Assembly: GCA_037957365.1 (NCBI GenBank)
Contig: JARHVA010000349.1
Location: forward strand, 3,147,001-3,211,000
Origin: Torreya grandis
Taxonomy: Eukaryota > Streptophyta > Pinopsida > Cupressales > Taxaceae
DNA: 64,000 nt
Direction: 5' to 3'
The notes under the pieces are model-generated. The model made no database searches. It worked only from the letters and a program-made list of their open reading frames with translations, and was not told where the DNA came from. Made by a program: the position numbers and the translations under genes. Positions 34,650-46,766 of this stretch are shown here, piece after piece (the first letter of the stretch is position 1; each line of letters begins with the position of its first letter).

Positions 34650-37600
34650 TTTACTTCTGGTGGAGACTTATGCAAAGTTTCATTTTTACAATCCATCTAA
34701 CATGGCTTTGGAGATCCAAATCCATGTTTATAATGTATTTAAATCATTTAGAGAGTAAATGGATTCATCCAATCCCATTATCTCATCAAAAATTAGGGGA
34801 TATCATAATATCTTCACTCTCAACACATGATCAAGTACAGTCCATACACTTTCCATACATAAGAGTAAAGGTGTGAAGAAAGCCAACAAAGTTTAAAGAT
34901 AGGTCTCACGTTTTAAAAGGTTCATTGGAGTTCAAGGTAACATAGTTCAATTTTATTGAGAATTAGAGAGATGAGAAAGGTAAGAAACAATAGGTTTTTC
35001 TCAATTATTGTCAATGAGCCAAATAAGCACTTACAACAATCAAGGTTCCAATACAAGATGTAAATGATATTGATTGATCATGAAGATCCACCTAATTTAA
35101 GTTAAATTATCATAATTGAAGGAATATTCAACAATTAAATAAGTAATAATACCATCCTAGTGCAAAATCATTCTTTGGATTCAGCTTGAAAGAGATAAAT
35201 AACTTTGTTTCCTCTTGTTGGCATTTGTAAGGTAGTTATGTGGAAATTAAGTTAATTGGCATCTCTTTTTATATTCTTCACTCAATAAATATTAAATACA
35301 AAACCATGAGTTTAAATAATTGGTATGAAAATAATTAAGACATCGTACACCTTGGAAACCAACTTCTCAACTCCTCCTCAGCTCGTATAAGTGTGTAAAA
35401 ACTTCACCTATAACTGAGTGTAAGAAGGTGCTCTCAAGGATGGTAAAGGGGTATTTGACATCAAGGTCATGGTGGATTAGGTAATTTTTAAAGTTTAATT
35501 AAATAGTCTTATAACTCTAATGAACTTCATATAACTTATTTTAAATCACCAACACTTTTCACATCATGTTGTACTCTACTACAATCTGTATAGTGTGAAA
35601 TCTCAAGCTTATTGAAGACTAAGTTGTAGAATGAGAAAAAGACTTAAAATTTGAGTGAATATTAAAGATTGAATAGGTTTAAAATTTTAAATCAATTTTA
35701 ATATGATGATCAATTTTTTTTCACCATCATATGCCCACTTAGTTCAAACAATAGTCAAATCATGTTCACCTACAAACATGTGTTGAAGGAGTGCACTAAA
35801 GTGCCAATGGACCAAAAGAGGAAGTGTGAGATGGTTATAAATGAATTTGGAGAGATAAATATATGAAATTATATCAAAAATAATAATTTAAACATACAAA
35901 ATATCATTTTATTATTGACAAGTCACTTACAACCAGTGTTGGTAGAGTGCAGGTTAGCAAGCAAGAAGGAGAAATGGTGTGATGACAAGGTGTACAAGAC
36001 TGATAAGTGTCTAAGAAAGGGTAATAATAATGTGACAAGGATAATATAACATCACCAAGTCATTTTAATCACTCTAATTCATTATTACAAGGTGAAATAA
36101 GATAATCTTGGTCATGAACCCATGAAGAATAAAAAACCAAGCAGCCAACTAGCTAGTTTTAGAAAAAATGAGTTTTAGGGCATCTAGAGGTATAATAAAG
36201 TTCTAAAATTTGGTAATATTGGTTTTAATGAGTGTTTTTATCTATATATAATATATATTTTTTAAATAATGTTATAATTATCTTCATTTTTGTCACAGTC
36301 CTATGTCTGTATGTTGATAGTCAACATGGAGCTAAACAAGATTCTTGAAGGGCTATAAGGTATGATGGATAGTTTTAACATCATGTTAGTTTTTTTGAGG
36401 AACTTTAGGGTGATTTTAATTATTAAAAAACCTATTTATAGTGATAAATTTCAAAATTTCAAGGAAAAATTAAGCTAAGTGTAAATTTGCAAAATTTAGG
36501 ATTTTGGCATGTAAATGTAGACAATCAAAAAAGCATTTTTAAGTAATTTAAAGGGTGGGATGATAAAATAAAATTATTTGATAAGTTTTAGGTATTTAAA
36601 TGTTTTAATTAAAAAATAATGAGTCCTGATACCTAATAAATCTCAATATACACCTTTTTCTCTCTTCCTAGGTTTCTTGATTCTCATTTTTTGAGTGTGT
36701 AGCAGGCCTAAATTATTGATTTTGGATGTTTATATTGATTGATAATGGAAAAAAAATTATTATAATATCTTTTAGGATCCATAAAGGTTATAATTAAAAA
36801 TTAATTAGGTATTTAGACCTCATAAAACTTGATAAAATGGAATACCTTAGACCTACACATGCTTAGAAAGCTAACAAGACAAGTTGAGGCAACCCCAAAA
36901 GATGCATTTTTTGAGTTATACTCAATGAAATTTGACATGAAATTTGAATTTAAATTTGACATGAAATGTGTTAAAATAAGTTTCACATCCCTAATATTCT
37001 TAAGGATAGATAAAAGGGAAGATTACAATTACACTAAGGAAGCATGTCAAGAATTCCCACTTGACTACTCACACCTTGGAGTGAAAAACTAAGTAGGTGA
37101 CTAATTAAAAATGTTTTATAGGCTTAGATACCTCAATGTAGGTTAATTTATATGTACCAATGTTGAATTTAAAAATAAATAACTATGAAAATGGATAAAA
37201 TCTTACTAAGCCTAATTAGGCATAAATAGGCATAGTTAGGGCTAGAAGTGAAAATTAAGTATTCAACCCTTTCAAGATGTTTTGGGAGGTTATAAATCCT
37301 TGATAGGTTCAAAGGGAGAGTATTGGTATGAGATAATATCTAGATCCTAAGTTAGTCTATTGATGATATTAGTTTTATGAATACTTTAAATATATAATAA
37401 TGACATTTTAGGGTTCATGACCTCATACTTCACTTCAAGGTTGAACACACATATAGTCCATTGTCTTGTTCAACACTAAATAGTCACCTATAGCTAGGTA
37501 ATTAGTTACTTTATAGAGTAAATCATGAGTTAAGTGGCTCAATCTAATGGGAATGATCAAAAAGTGTTCTCTAGGATTAAATCACATGCTTGTATAAGTG

Positions 37601-37729
37601 GTAAGGTTATATATAAACTCTTATCATCTTTACTTCCTCTATAAAGGCCTGGAAAACATCAAATCACTACCTATAGTTGTTAGGACTACCTATATGGCTA
37701 GTGAATCTAACATGGTCTAAGAGGATAAA
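34650..37729 (+). other. U1/U2 junction DNA, non-coding
   Basis: 34650-36348 matches 50400-52102; 36349-37729 matches 5423-6710 and 52103-53760. No gene is visible. The unit boundary has no special element end in U1/U2 or U2/U3. Confidence 0.65.
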
Positions 37730-38670
37730 TGTCAAGATCTTGCTCCACCAATTAGAGCACATATGATTACCTCTTGTATTAGTAACTAAACACGAAATTT
37801 AACCAGAATGATAAGTAACTAGAAATATGAAACAACACAGGAATATGAGAGACAATACACAATTGTATTAATAATCACTCAGAAGAAAATACAATAAAGA
37901 AGATGCCACTTCTTCTTCCACCTCAAAGGCTCACCACACCTCAATACCTTCTTCCCTCTCTCTCTCGGTCCCAACACACAACTCCAATACAGAATTGTTG
38001 TTCACCTCCACCAGTCAGTAACACGCTGCCAGTACACCAAGTACACAACTATACTCCAAGTAGATCTCCTGCTCTCTGTTGCTACTTGCAAATCACTAGA
38101 CCTTACTCACCATTGTATATCTCTAAAAGAAGCCATGCACACCTGCTGACCAAGATCATACATACACAAAGAACCCTTCTGATTCTCCAGACCAGCACCC
38201 ACACTTGGTATTGTGGCACTAGGAGGAACACACCATTGCTCTCCTCTCTCTGAAGGAGCTTATTTTTCTCTCTTACTCTCTAGCACTAATTTACAATACA
38301 GCCCATGAGTCTATATACAGATCTCATGCTTACAATAATTAGACTATCTTAATTATAATAATTAGACACGCAACTCAAGACTATATTTAGCCTTTAACAT
38401 GCAAACTAATAGTCCAAAAATAGACTCTCTGGAATCAACATGCAAACTGCATGTTCACGCATAGGCTGTCGATGTCAGCTCCTCCTTGACTGATGTTGGC
38501 CGACTGGTAACCGACATCAGTTTCTTCTTCATTGCTATCTGACCAATGTCAGTTGATCAGACCGATGTCAGTTACCCTGCAACTCATTCTGCAACTCTCC
38601 GTAACCTCCTCAACCTCCATAAATCCTCCTGTTTGCATCCTAGTGAGGCTTTTAGCTCCACAACCTAACA
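37730..38670 (-). repeat. Element B 3' LTR
   Basis: Left LTR, 941 bases. The palindrome cluster lies near 38465-38580; a TATA-like CTGTATATAGAC in element sense lies near 38319-38308. A purine tract in element sense (CCAAGTGGAAGAT) follows at 38671-38683. Confidence 0.9.
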
Positions 38671-39694
38671 ATCTTCCACTTGGAGATAAACAGCTGCACT
38701 TTTACCTATACCTATACACCATCTAATTCATTCCCTAGCTTGTATCCCTCTTCAAGATCAATCTTGAAGACCAACCACCACACATCCTGTGATGCTACAC
38801 CTGTCATCCAAGTAACCTGCCACATCCGAACCTACAACTCCATGTAGTGAAGACCTTGACCCTGCATAACAATAATCCCTACTGCTAGTCCCTCTCAAAT
38901 ACCTAAGAATCCTCCTTCCCCAAATTGGCCCCAAACTCTCTGATAACTCCCAATGCTTGGGAAAACTCAGGTCTACACTAGACCTTATGTGATTTCAAGC
39001 ACTGTTCTAAGCTCAGCTTGAACTGTCCAGCCCTTGGTGTGCTTTTTGATTCTACATCCTGCATCTTGAACCCTGCCAACACCGTCTTCACATCAGCTCC
39101 CATTGGAGATCAACTTATGATCTTCCATGTCTCTTATGCCGAAGAATTTTGCTGCTCTAAATTCCTCATGACATGCCATTGAACTAACCTTACCTTTAGC
39201 TCAGCAAAACCTTGTATGTACGAACCCACTCCAAGCTCATCCTCCACATACAGTAACAAGATAATATTGTAACCATCATCCACTTGGTAAGATAAACACA
39301 ATGCTTATACTGACATTGACAAAAGTTCTACTTTGTCATCTACCTGGTACCACCTATCAGCCCTATACCACTATCCTACAGTTTCCTCAAGACCATATAC
39401 CTTGGCCTTTCGTCTCATGTATCCATCCATCTCTCAGTGCTTTCTTCCAACTAACAACTCCACCAACAAACTCCTGTTTGGTTCTTCTCCAAGGACTCAC
39501 ACTCCTCATCCATGTCAAGCTCCCACTGTTTCTGGATTCTACCTACATTGCCTCTTCACATCTTCCTAGTTCTTAACCATCAGTAAACAATATAAAGAAG
39601 GTGAACAATGAATATGAGGTTCACTTACCCTTTATGACCTCCATATGGGAATTTGAGACTCCTTGATAGCTTGTTGTCTACCCAACATCCATTT

Positions 39695-39880
39695 TAGTGA
39701 CCGATCTCAGTCATCTCCCAGTCTGCATCCAACCGATGTCGGTTCCCTGCACTGACCCTAACTGTCGATGTCATTTCCCTGGCCGACACCAGTATCCCTT
39801 CTGCCAACATTAGTTCTTATCTGATCGATGTTGGTCTTCCTATTGCTGATGTTAGTTACTGTATGACCGATGCTGGTACC
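39695..39880. repeat. Internal palindrome cluster in B
   Basis: Degenerate copies such as ACCGATCTCAGT, ACCGATGTCGGT, GCCGACACCAGT and ACCGATGCTGGT. It is in the same place as the internal cluster in A: directly after the coding remnant in element sense. Confidence 0.78.
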
Positions 39881-39956
39881 TATGTTCACCTGTGAATGAT
39901 AACTTTTTACCCGCGAGCTCTCCATGGATCAAAACCCTGTTCAAATCAACACAGCC

Positions 39957-40646
39957 CTACTCAGAATAATTTAGTCCCCTCAACTGATCTTTGTCCACCA
40001 TCTCCTCCATGAATGCCAAGGCTTTCCAGTTCTTAGGTTTGTCAAAAACATCTATCTTTCGCTTAAGAACATGCATTCCCCTCCTACATATGTGACCAAG
40101 CCTACAAAGCCACATCTCTACAATAGAAGGTGAATCAGTAATATAAGTAGATAGATAAAGGATACCTACTTTCTTACCACCATCTAATTCAAGTGCATCC
40201 ACTGTGAGAGTTACTGTGCATCTCCCATCACCCAACTTTCCTAAATAAATTAGACCCATCTCCAAGACTGGTACCTGCATGACCTCCTTCAACACCTGTG
40301 TGTTATCTGTCTACAATTTCAGCTTCACTTCCCCTTCGTCAATAATCTGACAAGGCTCACCAACCCCTAAATAAATCTCTCCAAAGTCTCTAAAGACATA
40401 CCCATGAAAATATGCTCTATTTTGGGCTGCATGGAAAGAGGCAAAAGAATCTGTAAACAAAGATTCTACTTTATCCAGAGCAACCTGTGCAACAACACCT
40501 GCAACATCTGCTTCTACACGCTGATCTTCTACCAACCAACAATCTCCTTTTCCCTGCTCTTTCTTTCTATCAATCAAACCATTCGTGCTATTTAGTTTCT
40601 CCATTAGTAGCTTACTTTCTTTTGCCATTGCTATACTCCCACTCAA
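39957..40646 (-). pseudogene. Reduced gag-protease-pre-integrase frame of B
   Basis: A single frame of 230 codons broken by one stop near 40311. It begins MSGSIAMAKESKLLMEKLNSTN, as in A, then jumps to DCWLVEDQRVEA; the capsid core and zinc knuckle present in A are gone, with phase kept. FTDSFASFHAAQNRAYFHGY is the protease site with its catalytic DSG altered. LKEVMQVPVLEMGLIYLGKL and YLSTYITDSPSIVEMWLCRLGHI are the gag-pre-integrase region. It ends GLNYSE at 39957. The near-open state suggests fairly recent origin or simply chance. Confidence 0.85.
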
Positions 40647-40724
40647 TTTGAAACCCCTGAGAGTGACCTATAATCAACAAACACTGACCAGATCTGAAAC
40701 CACCTGTTAATAACCCAACCAAGA

Positions 40725-40736
40725 GCTCTGATACCA
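40725..40736 (-). other. Element B primer-binding site
   Basis: Minus strand TGGTATCAGAGC, two bases from the 5' LTR; tRNA-Met type. Confidence 0.9.
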
Positions 40737-40738
40737 AC

Positions 40739-41658
40739 TATCAGGATCTTGTTCCACCAATTAGATCACATATGATTACCTCTTGTATTAGCAACTGAAC
40801 ATGGAATTTAACTAGAATGATAAGTAACTAGAAATATGAAACAACACAAGAATATGAGAGACAATACACAATTATATTAATAATCACTCAGAAGAAAATA
40901 TAATAAAGAATATGCCACTTCTTCTTCCACCTCAAAGGCTCGCCACACCTCAAGACCTTCTTCCCTCTCTCTCTCAGTCCCAACACACAACTCCAATACA
41001 TAATTGTTGTTCACCTCCACCAGTCAGTAACATGCTGCCAGTACACCAAGTACACAACCATACTCCAAGTAGATCTCCTGCTCTCTGCTGCTACCTACAA
41101 ATCACTAGACCTTACTCACCATTGTAGATCTCCAAAAGAAGCCATGCACACCTGCTGACCAAGATCATACATATATGAAGAACCCTTCGGATTATCCAAA
41201 CTAGCACCCACACTTGGTACTGTGGCACTAGGAGGAACACACCATTGCTCTCCTCTCTCTGAAGGAGCTTATTTTGCTCTCTTACTCTCTAGCACTGATT
41301 TACAATACAGCCCATGAGTCTATATATAGATCTCATGATTACAATAATTAGACTATCTTAATTACAATAATTAGACATGCAACTCAAGACTATTTTTAGA
41401 CTTTAACATGCAAACTAACAGTCCAAAAATAGACTCTATGAAATCAACATGTAAACTGCATGTTCACGCACAGGCTGCCAACGTCGGTTCCTCCCTGATC
41501 AATGTCGGCCGACTGGTAACTGACATAAGTTACTTCTTCACTACTATCTAACCAACATCAATTGATCAGACTGATGTTACTTGCCCTGCAACTCTCTGCA
41601 ACCTCCGTAACTCCTCCTGTTTGCATCCTGGGGAAGCTTTTAGCTCCACAACCTAACA
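40739..41658 (-). repeat. Element B 5' LTR
   Basis: Right LTR, 920 bases. U3 palindrome cluster at 41467-41590, TATA-like CTATATATAG near 41320-41330. Same order of signals as in A and the nested B-type LTR. Confidence 0.9.
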
Positions 41659-44600
41659 ATAAATAGTCAAATGATTAAAAATGTAAGTTGATAGTGTTTT
41701 TTGGTCATGTTTAATCTCCATAAAGGCCAAAAAACTTAGATAAATTTCTTGGTCCAGGTATAATGTAAGAAAAGGCAAAATCAGGGTCAAGAACACCCTT
41801 TTAAGCAAGAAACCCTAAGTAGTCAAGCAAAAAAGTCAATGAAAATTAGTTGTAGAGGAGTTATGGAGATTTACTATTGATTGGATGGGGTGTGTAGAGG
41901 TTATGAAGAGGTAAATAAACCCTCATAGTGCAAAAAATGTCCTAATGGAATTCAAGTTCCATTTATTACCTCTCTCAAGTTTGTGCATGAGGAGAAAACC
42001 CTGAGTTAGGGTTTTGAAGGCTAAGGACCATTTTTGAGAATTCTAACTAGTCAAAAAATATAAAACTTTGTAATATTATATTATTCCATGTGATTTAAGA
42101 TAATTAATATGTTTTATTACTAAAAGGATAGGTAAGGTATGTAATAAGAGGTTTGTGTTGTCATTAGCCCTTAAAGAGACCTAATTGGAGAATTCTAATG
42201 CTAGAAAAGGGGTCTAAAAGTTGTTTTTGACCAAGAAATTTGGTGGAGAGGTAAAAATTGTCATAGAGTACCTATAATGGGTATTTTTTTTAGTCAATCC
42301 CTAATTTTTTGAACAAGCAAGAAAACTAGAAAAAGGGCTACAAGAGAGGTTTTAAGGTCTAGTGAAGTGTGTTCAATTGGTTGACTTAAGACTTCTTGAC
42401 AAGTTGTTCTATAAAAAAGACTATATGAAAACCAATAAAGGAATTGGTTTTCCATATATAATATTTATCTAAAGGTACACTCCACATCATTTGGAGATAA
42501 ACTACGTAAAGGCAAAGTTGTGGAGGAAAACTTGTATGAAGGAGAGTTTCAAGAGAGGTTGACCTTCAAGTAAGGTTGTATAGACTAACGGAGATCATGT
42601 CATGACTATATAAAGACTTATAACATTGGAAAACTCTCCAATCATCCTAAAACCCTACTACAATCTATACAAGGAACTAAACTAGTATGCACAACTAAGT
42701 TTTGATGGAAGAAATGACTATTTTCAAGAAGGTAGATTAATGAGTATCAAGAAGGCAATTTTAAAAAGATGATGGCTATGAGATTTGTATCAAATTCAGA
42801 TTATGAGTCAGATTCAATCTTATATTAAGATATGTTTCATGTAAATAAACATCTATAGTAGGGTTTCTTGAAGTATGCAATTGAAATCACATCATGACTG
42901 TGAGCAAGATTATTATGTCTTTAAGATCAATAAGGTTCTATCTAGGTTTGAGAGTTACATGTTAATGTATGATGAGTCTGTTAATGCTTAAAGTTTAAAT
43001 GACATAATGACACACTCATTCACCTTTTGAATGATCATCTACAACCTTCTCAATTCAATTCTACCTCCAAGTATGAAAGATATGAGAGAAAAGTAGCCTA
43101 CTAAAAGAGTCTCATGATGCAATAGAAGTTTCATAAGATAATGGAAGTGTGAAATGTCCACCTACAACTAATGCTAGGGTCAATTCCATCCAATAAATCC
43201 ATTTAAACAAAAGGTATATTTAAACTTGCATTCATTCAAAAAGATAAACTTATGAATTCATGTGCCATTTAATTGACAAATTGACATCTTAAAACCCTTA
43301 TCAAGATCATGAAAACTACTTTCAACTTAGTAAAGTAAGTACACATGTCTCTGTATGGATTAAGACTATATAAGATCCTAAGAGTAGTGTTTAAAGAGTA
43401 ATATGCTAAATAGATTAGTAAGATCAAGTTTCCAAATGACTTGGAAGGTCTGCAAGGTGGCAAGTGATAGGGGAATAGATACCAAACACTTCCATTTCCT
43501 CCATTCTCCACCTACAATAGTTTGATCGAGGTAGTTGCTTTGGGAGTCTTTGAAGAAACATGGTATGGTGATGGATATAATAACATAGTGAAGGTGACTT
43601 TGATGAAGTTCTGGGTTCACCTACTACTCATCCCCTCCATTCAATTTAAATATCAGTTAACTCACTCCTTGAAGGTCCCTACACACATTCAAATTGCATA
43701 AAAACATAGTTAGTGTTGGAAGGTAGCTTTAAGAGATTTTGAGGTTTTTAGGCATCTATAAGTGCATTCAAGACCCCAAATTTTATACAGAGAGTCCTTG
43801 TGACCTACTACATCCCTACATAACTTCAAGTTGATTTGAAAAAAGGGACATATATGATTTTTTATCTCATAACTAAGGTACTCTTGATGAAAATTTAGGT
43901 AACCATTGACAACCTTGGAGAATTAGTATTTTTGGATCATCTACAAGTGGTTTCAAGTTCTAAAATTTGGTACATATGATATTCATGACCATACCAAGCC
44001 ATTCATTCCATCCTCAAAACCTCACTAATACTTAAATCACTCACTATTTTATTACAGACCTCAAATAGTTATAATCAGTCATGCATGCAAGCAACCCACT
44101 AGTAAATTTGGAGAAAAAATCATCTACAGGTATCTAAAGGAGATATCCATCATATTACTTTGGCCACATCAATAGTGGAATTATTTGTTATCTTGTCATA
44201 GCCATGTGCTAGTCTATTGATGGCCAACATTGGAGCTTGAAAGGATTTTGAAAAGTATAATACGATAGAAGTTTATTGACTTTTTGTAAGTGTTATAAGG
44301 TATTTGAAATTTATTATATGTATTCATACACATTATTATATTTTACACACTCTTATTGTCATACAAGGATGCCCTTGAGGGCTAGTTAAAGCATGCAGAA
44401 CACAGTCCTATGTACATAAGTCTGAAACTTTTACTTATCTTAAAGTTTTTTGAAGAATACATGTGCTTATTTGAAGTGTTTTAAGTCATAAAAGGTGTTT
44501 TAAATAAAATAAATATTAATTATATATTCAATTTCACTCTCAAGGAGAAATTCAAACTATGCAGCTTAACAATTCAGATGTTCATATCTTTCACCACATA

Positions 44601-46456
44601 AGGAGTTGGACCAAATGATTTTAGTATGTTTTGAGGACCCTAATGTTCTTAAAATTAAATAATAAATGGGTTTTTTTTAGGGTATTATGTTTATTAACAA
44701 TCGTTAAGACTATAATCAGGTCCATAATGCATGTAAAACCCCACAAGCAAACTTTTCACATACGTATCTTTGTACACCTTTTCCATGGGAACCCAAGATT
44801 CTAAAAAAAATGAAGGGGTATATAGGCTAAATAATCATGGTAGTAATTTTTGGAATAGACGTATATATTTTATGATCAATCATAAAGAAGGTAGGCATAT
44901 CTTAGTTACCAAAAGACCTTTTTTTGACTAGTTTTAGGTTTTTGAACTCATAGGCCCATGAAATGACCTATAATAGCTTAGAAAACACATAGAACATGTA
45001 GATTAATCTCTAAAAATCATGTTTGATTTATTTTTTAGGATAATTTGGCATGTGTGAGTGCTTAGGAGGCCCAAAATAGCATAAAAATACCTATTTTTGC
45101 AAGTCTTCAAAGAGAGAAATGGTATAAATTCAAGAAAGAGGCCTAATGGTACATTAATAACCATTATATGGCACTAAGATCCCTTATTATGGGTTTTTAG
45201 GGTGCCTTATTAAGATAAAAGGTCAAAAACCTAGGTTTTCTAACAATTTGTGAATGGTTATAGGTTTAATGGAGATTTGTACCATTGTTTCAAGTCTTAA
45301 TGGTGGCCCAAATATTCATTTTCTTCCTCATTAGAATTTTATGGATGTCTCAAATCCTTCTACATGTCCATAAGTGGTTCTCATGGTGAAAAATGGCATT
45401 GGGTACAGGTTCTTACATAGTTAGCTGAGGGTAGAATGAGTTGAAGACCTCCATCAATGGGGTCCAATAGATTTGAACATTTAATGGTGTTTTTATAGGT
45501 TTTAATAGAAAATTTGAGTTGATAGAAAATATATCATAAATCAAACACTCAAAGTTAACCTTCAAGGTCAGTTATAAGCATCAAATGCCAGATCACTAAC
45601 CATATTATCAAGTGACTTATAAAAGCCAAGTGGAATAAGGTGTAGAAGTGAAATTGGAGGAACTTGGGGAATTGAGAAGCAATTTTGAGCATTCAATTAG
45701 GCTTATAGAACTTTGAAGACTTTCTTCATGTTAGTGGAGTGTGACATCATCTTCCTCAATCTTTTTTGCCTTCTAGTGCCTTTTTAGGCTAATGGGAGAG
45801 CTTGAAGACCCTTTTAACCTTTGAAGGTTAATTTGATGAGAGAAGATATGTTTTTGATTAATATTAATGTTTTTGAGACTCCATGGAAGGTGGTTGAGTG
45901 ACATTTATTGAATTTTGAGAGATTTCTTCTCATCTCTCTTCCCTTTTCTCCTATATATCCCTTTTCTTCCACATTTGTAAGATATAATCTCATTTAACAA
46001 GGCAAAACCTTGTAAAAATAGCCTTTAAAGTACTAATATAACATATATTTCCTATCTCTTAATTGCATGTAGTGTTCTAGTCAGTTTGTGTATGATTACT
46101 TTGTGGAGAGGTGTTCTTCCTTGGTAATTATCCATCTTTCTTTCCTTTTTTTAGTTATTCCGCCATTTTTATAGGTCTAAACTTGTGCTTTTTTGGTCAT
46201 TAGTTAAGGTATAGTTTTATTTTTATACTCCTCCATGCTTCATCTCTTGCCTAGTGGACCTAGTTTTGGAAATATTGATGCAAAATGACCAGTTGGAGAG
46301 ATTTGTGTGAGTGAGGGTTATATTTGAACTACCTTAATGTTATTTTCATATAATTTGAAGTGTATTTAATTTTTTTACATCACCTTGTTTATGTTTTTAG
46401 TCATCCCTTGAAACCCTTCTATACCTTTTCCAAGTACAAATAGTAGTTTACGTGAG
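41659..46456 (+). other. U2 non-coding segment
   Basis: Matches 10626-15240 plus 25515-26280 in U1 and, up to 45178, U3. No frame conserved among copies was found. Confidence 0.7.
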
Positions 46457-46766
46457 CTACCAAGAGGAACCAGCCTTCTCTAAAGGTTCAACCCCATCAC
46501 AAGATACCCACAACCTAGGGTTGATCCCATTTTGTAGCCAAGAGTGAGATATCTTGAATAACTCTCCCATGAGGGTACAATTCTCTGATACAAATTTTTT
46601 TGGCACACCCGATGGGACTACTACATTCTTCACTTCACTAAAGGGTTTTTGGTGTTTCTCTTTAGTGCAATCAACCTTCAGAGGCACATTTTCAAATATC
46701 AATAAAGAATCCACTATGAACATCAGTTAGTCAAGTAGCTTTATTACCCAAAATCAAAACTTTGTT

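Larger units (their letters stand above)
5423..36348 (+). repeat. Tandem unit U1, first copy, with three large insertions
   Basis: U1 starts at AGGGCTATAAGGTATGA (5423) and ends where the same words restart at 36349. Removing element A, the Tat-like element and element C, each with one target duplication, leaves about 12.8 kb that aligns with U2. U1 pieces are 5423-6710, 10626-15240, 25515-30695 and 34650-36348. It has a run of about 370 bases (near 29570-29940) that U2 lacks and a microsatellite at 25763-25990 that U2 lacks. It carries one copy of the unknown gag-like frame. Confidence 0.9.
37730..41658 (-). mobile_element. Copia element B, non-autonomous, complete ends
   Basis: Copia element in U2, minus strand, with LTRs of 941 bases (37730-38670) and 920 bases (40739-41658). 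Ends in element sense are TGTTAGG...TTGACA. The target duplication ATAAA lies at 37725-37729 and 41659-41663; U1 near 10985 and U3 near 53763 show the empty target (GGCTAAATGGTCAAATGATG). The interior is related to that of element A and shares the same pol deletion; it has also lost the capsid part of gag and the zinc knuckle. It needed trans-acting proteins. Confidence 0.93.

Noticed and set aside
37903..38253. Plus-strand frame of 116 codons, partly repeated at 40912-41127
   Set aside because: It is inside the two LTRs of element B, antisense to the element; the repeat of the frame is just the repeat of the LTR.
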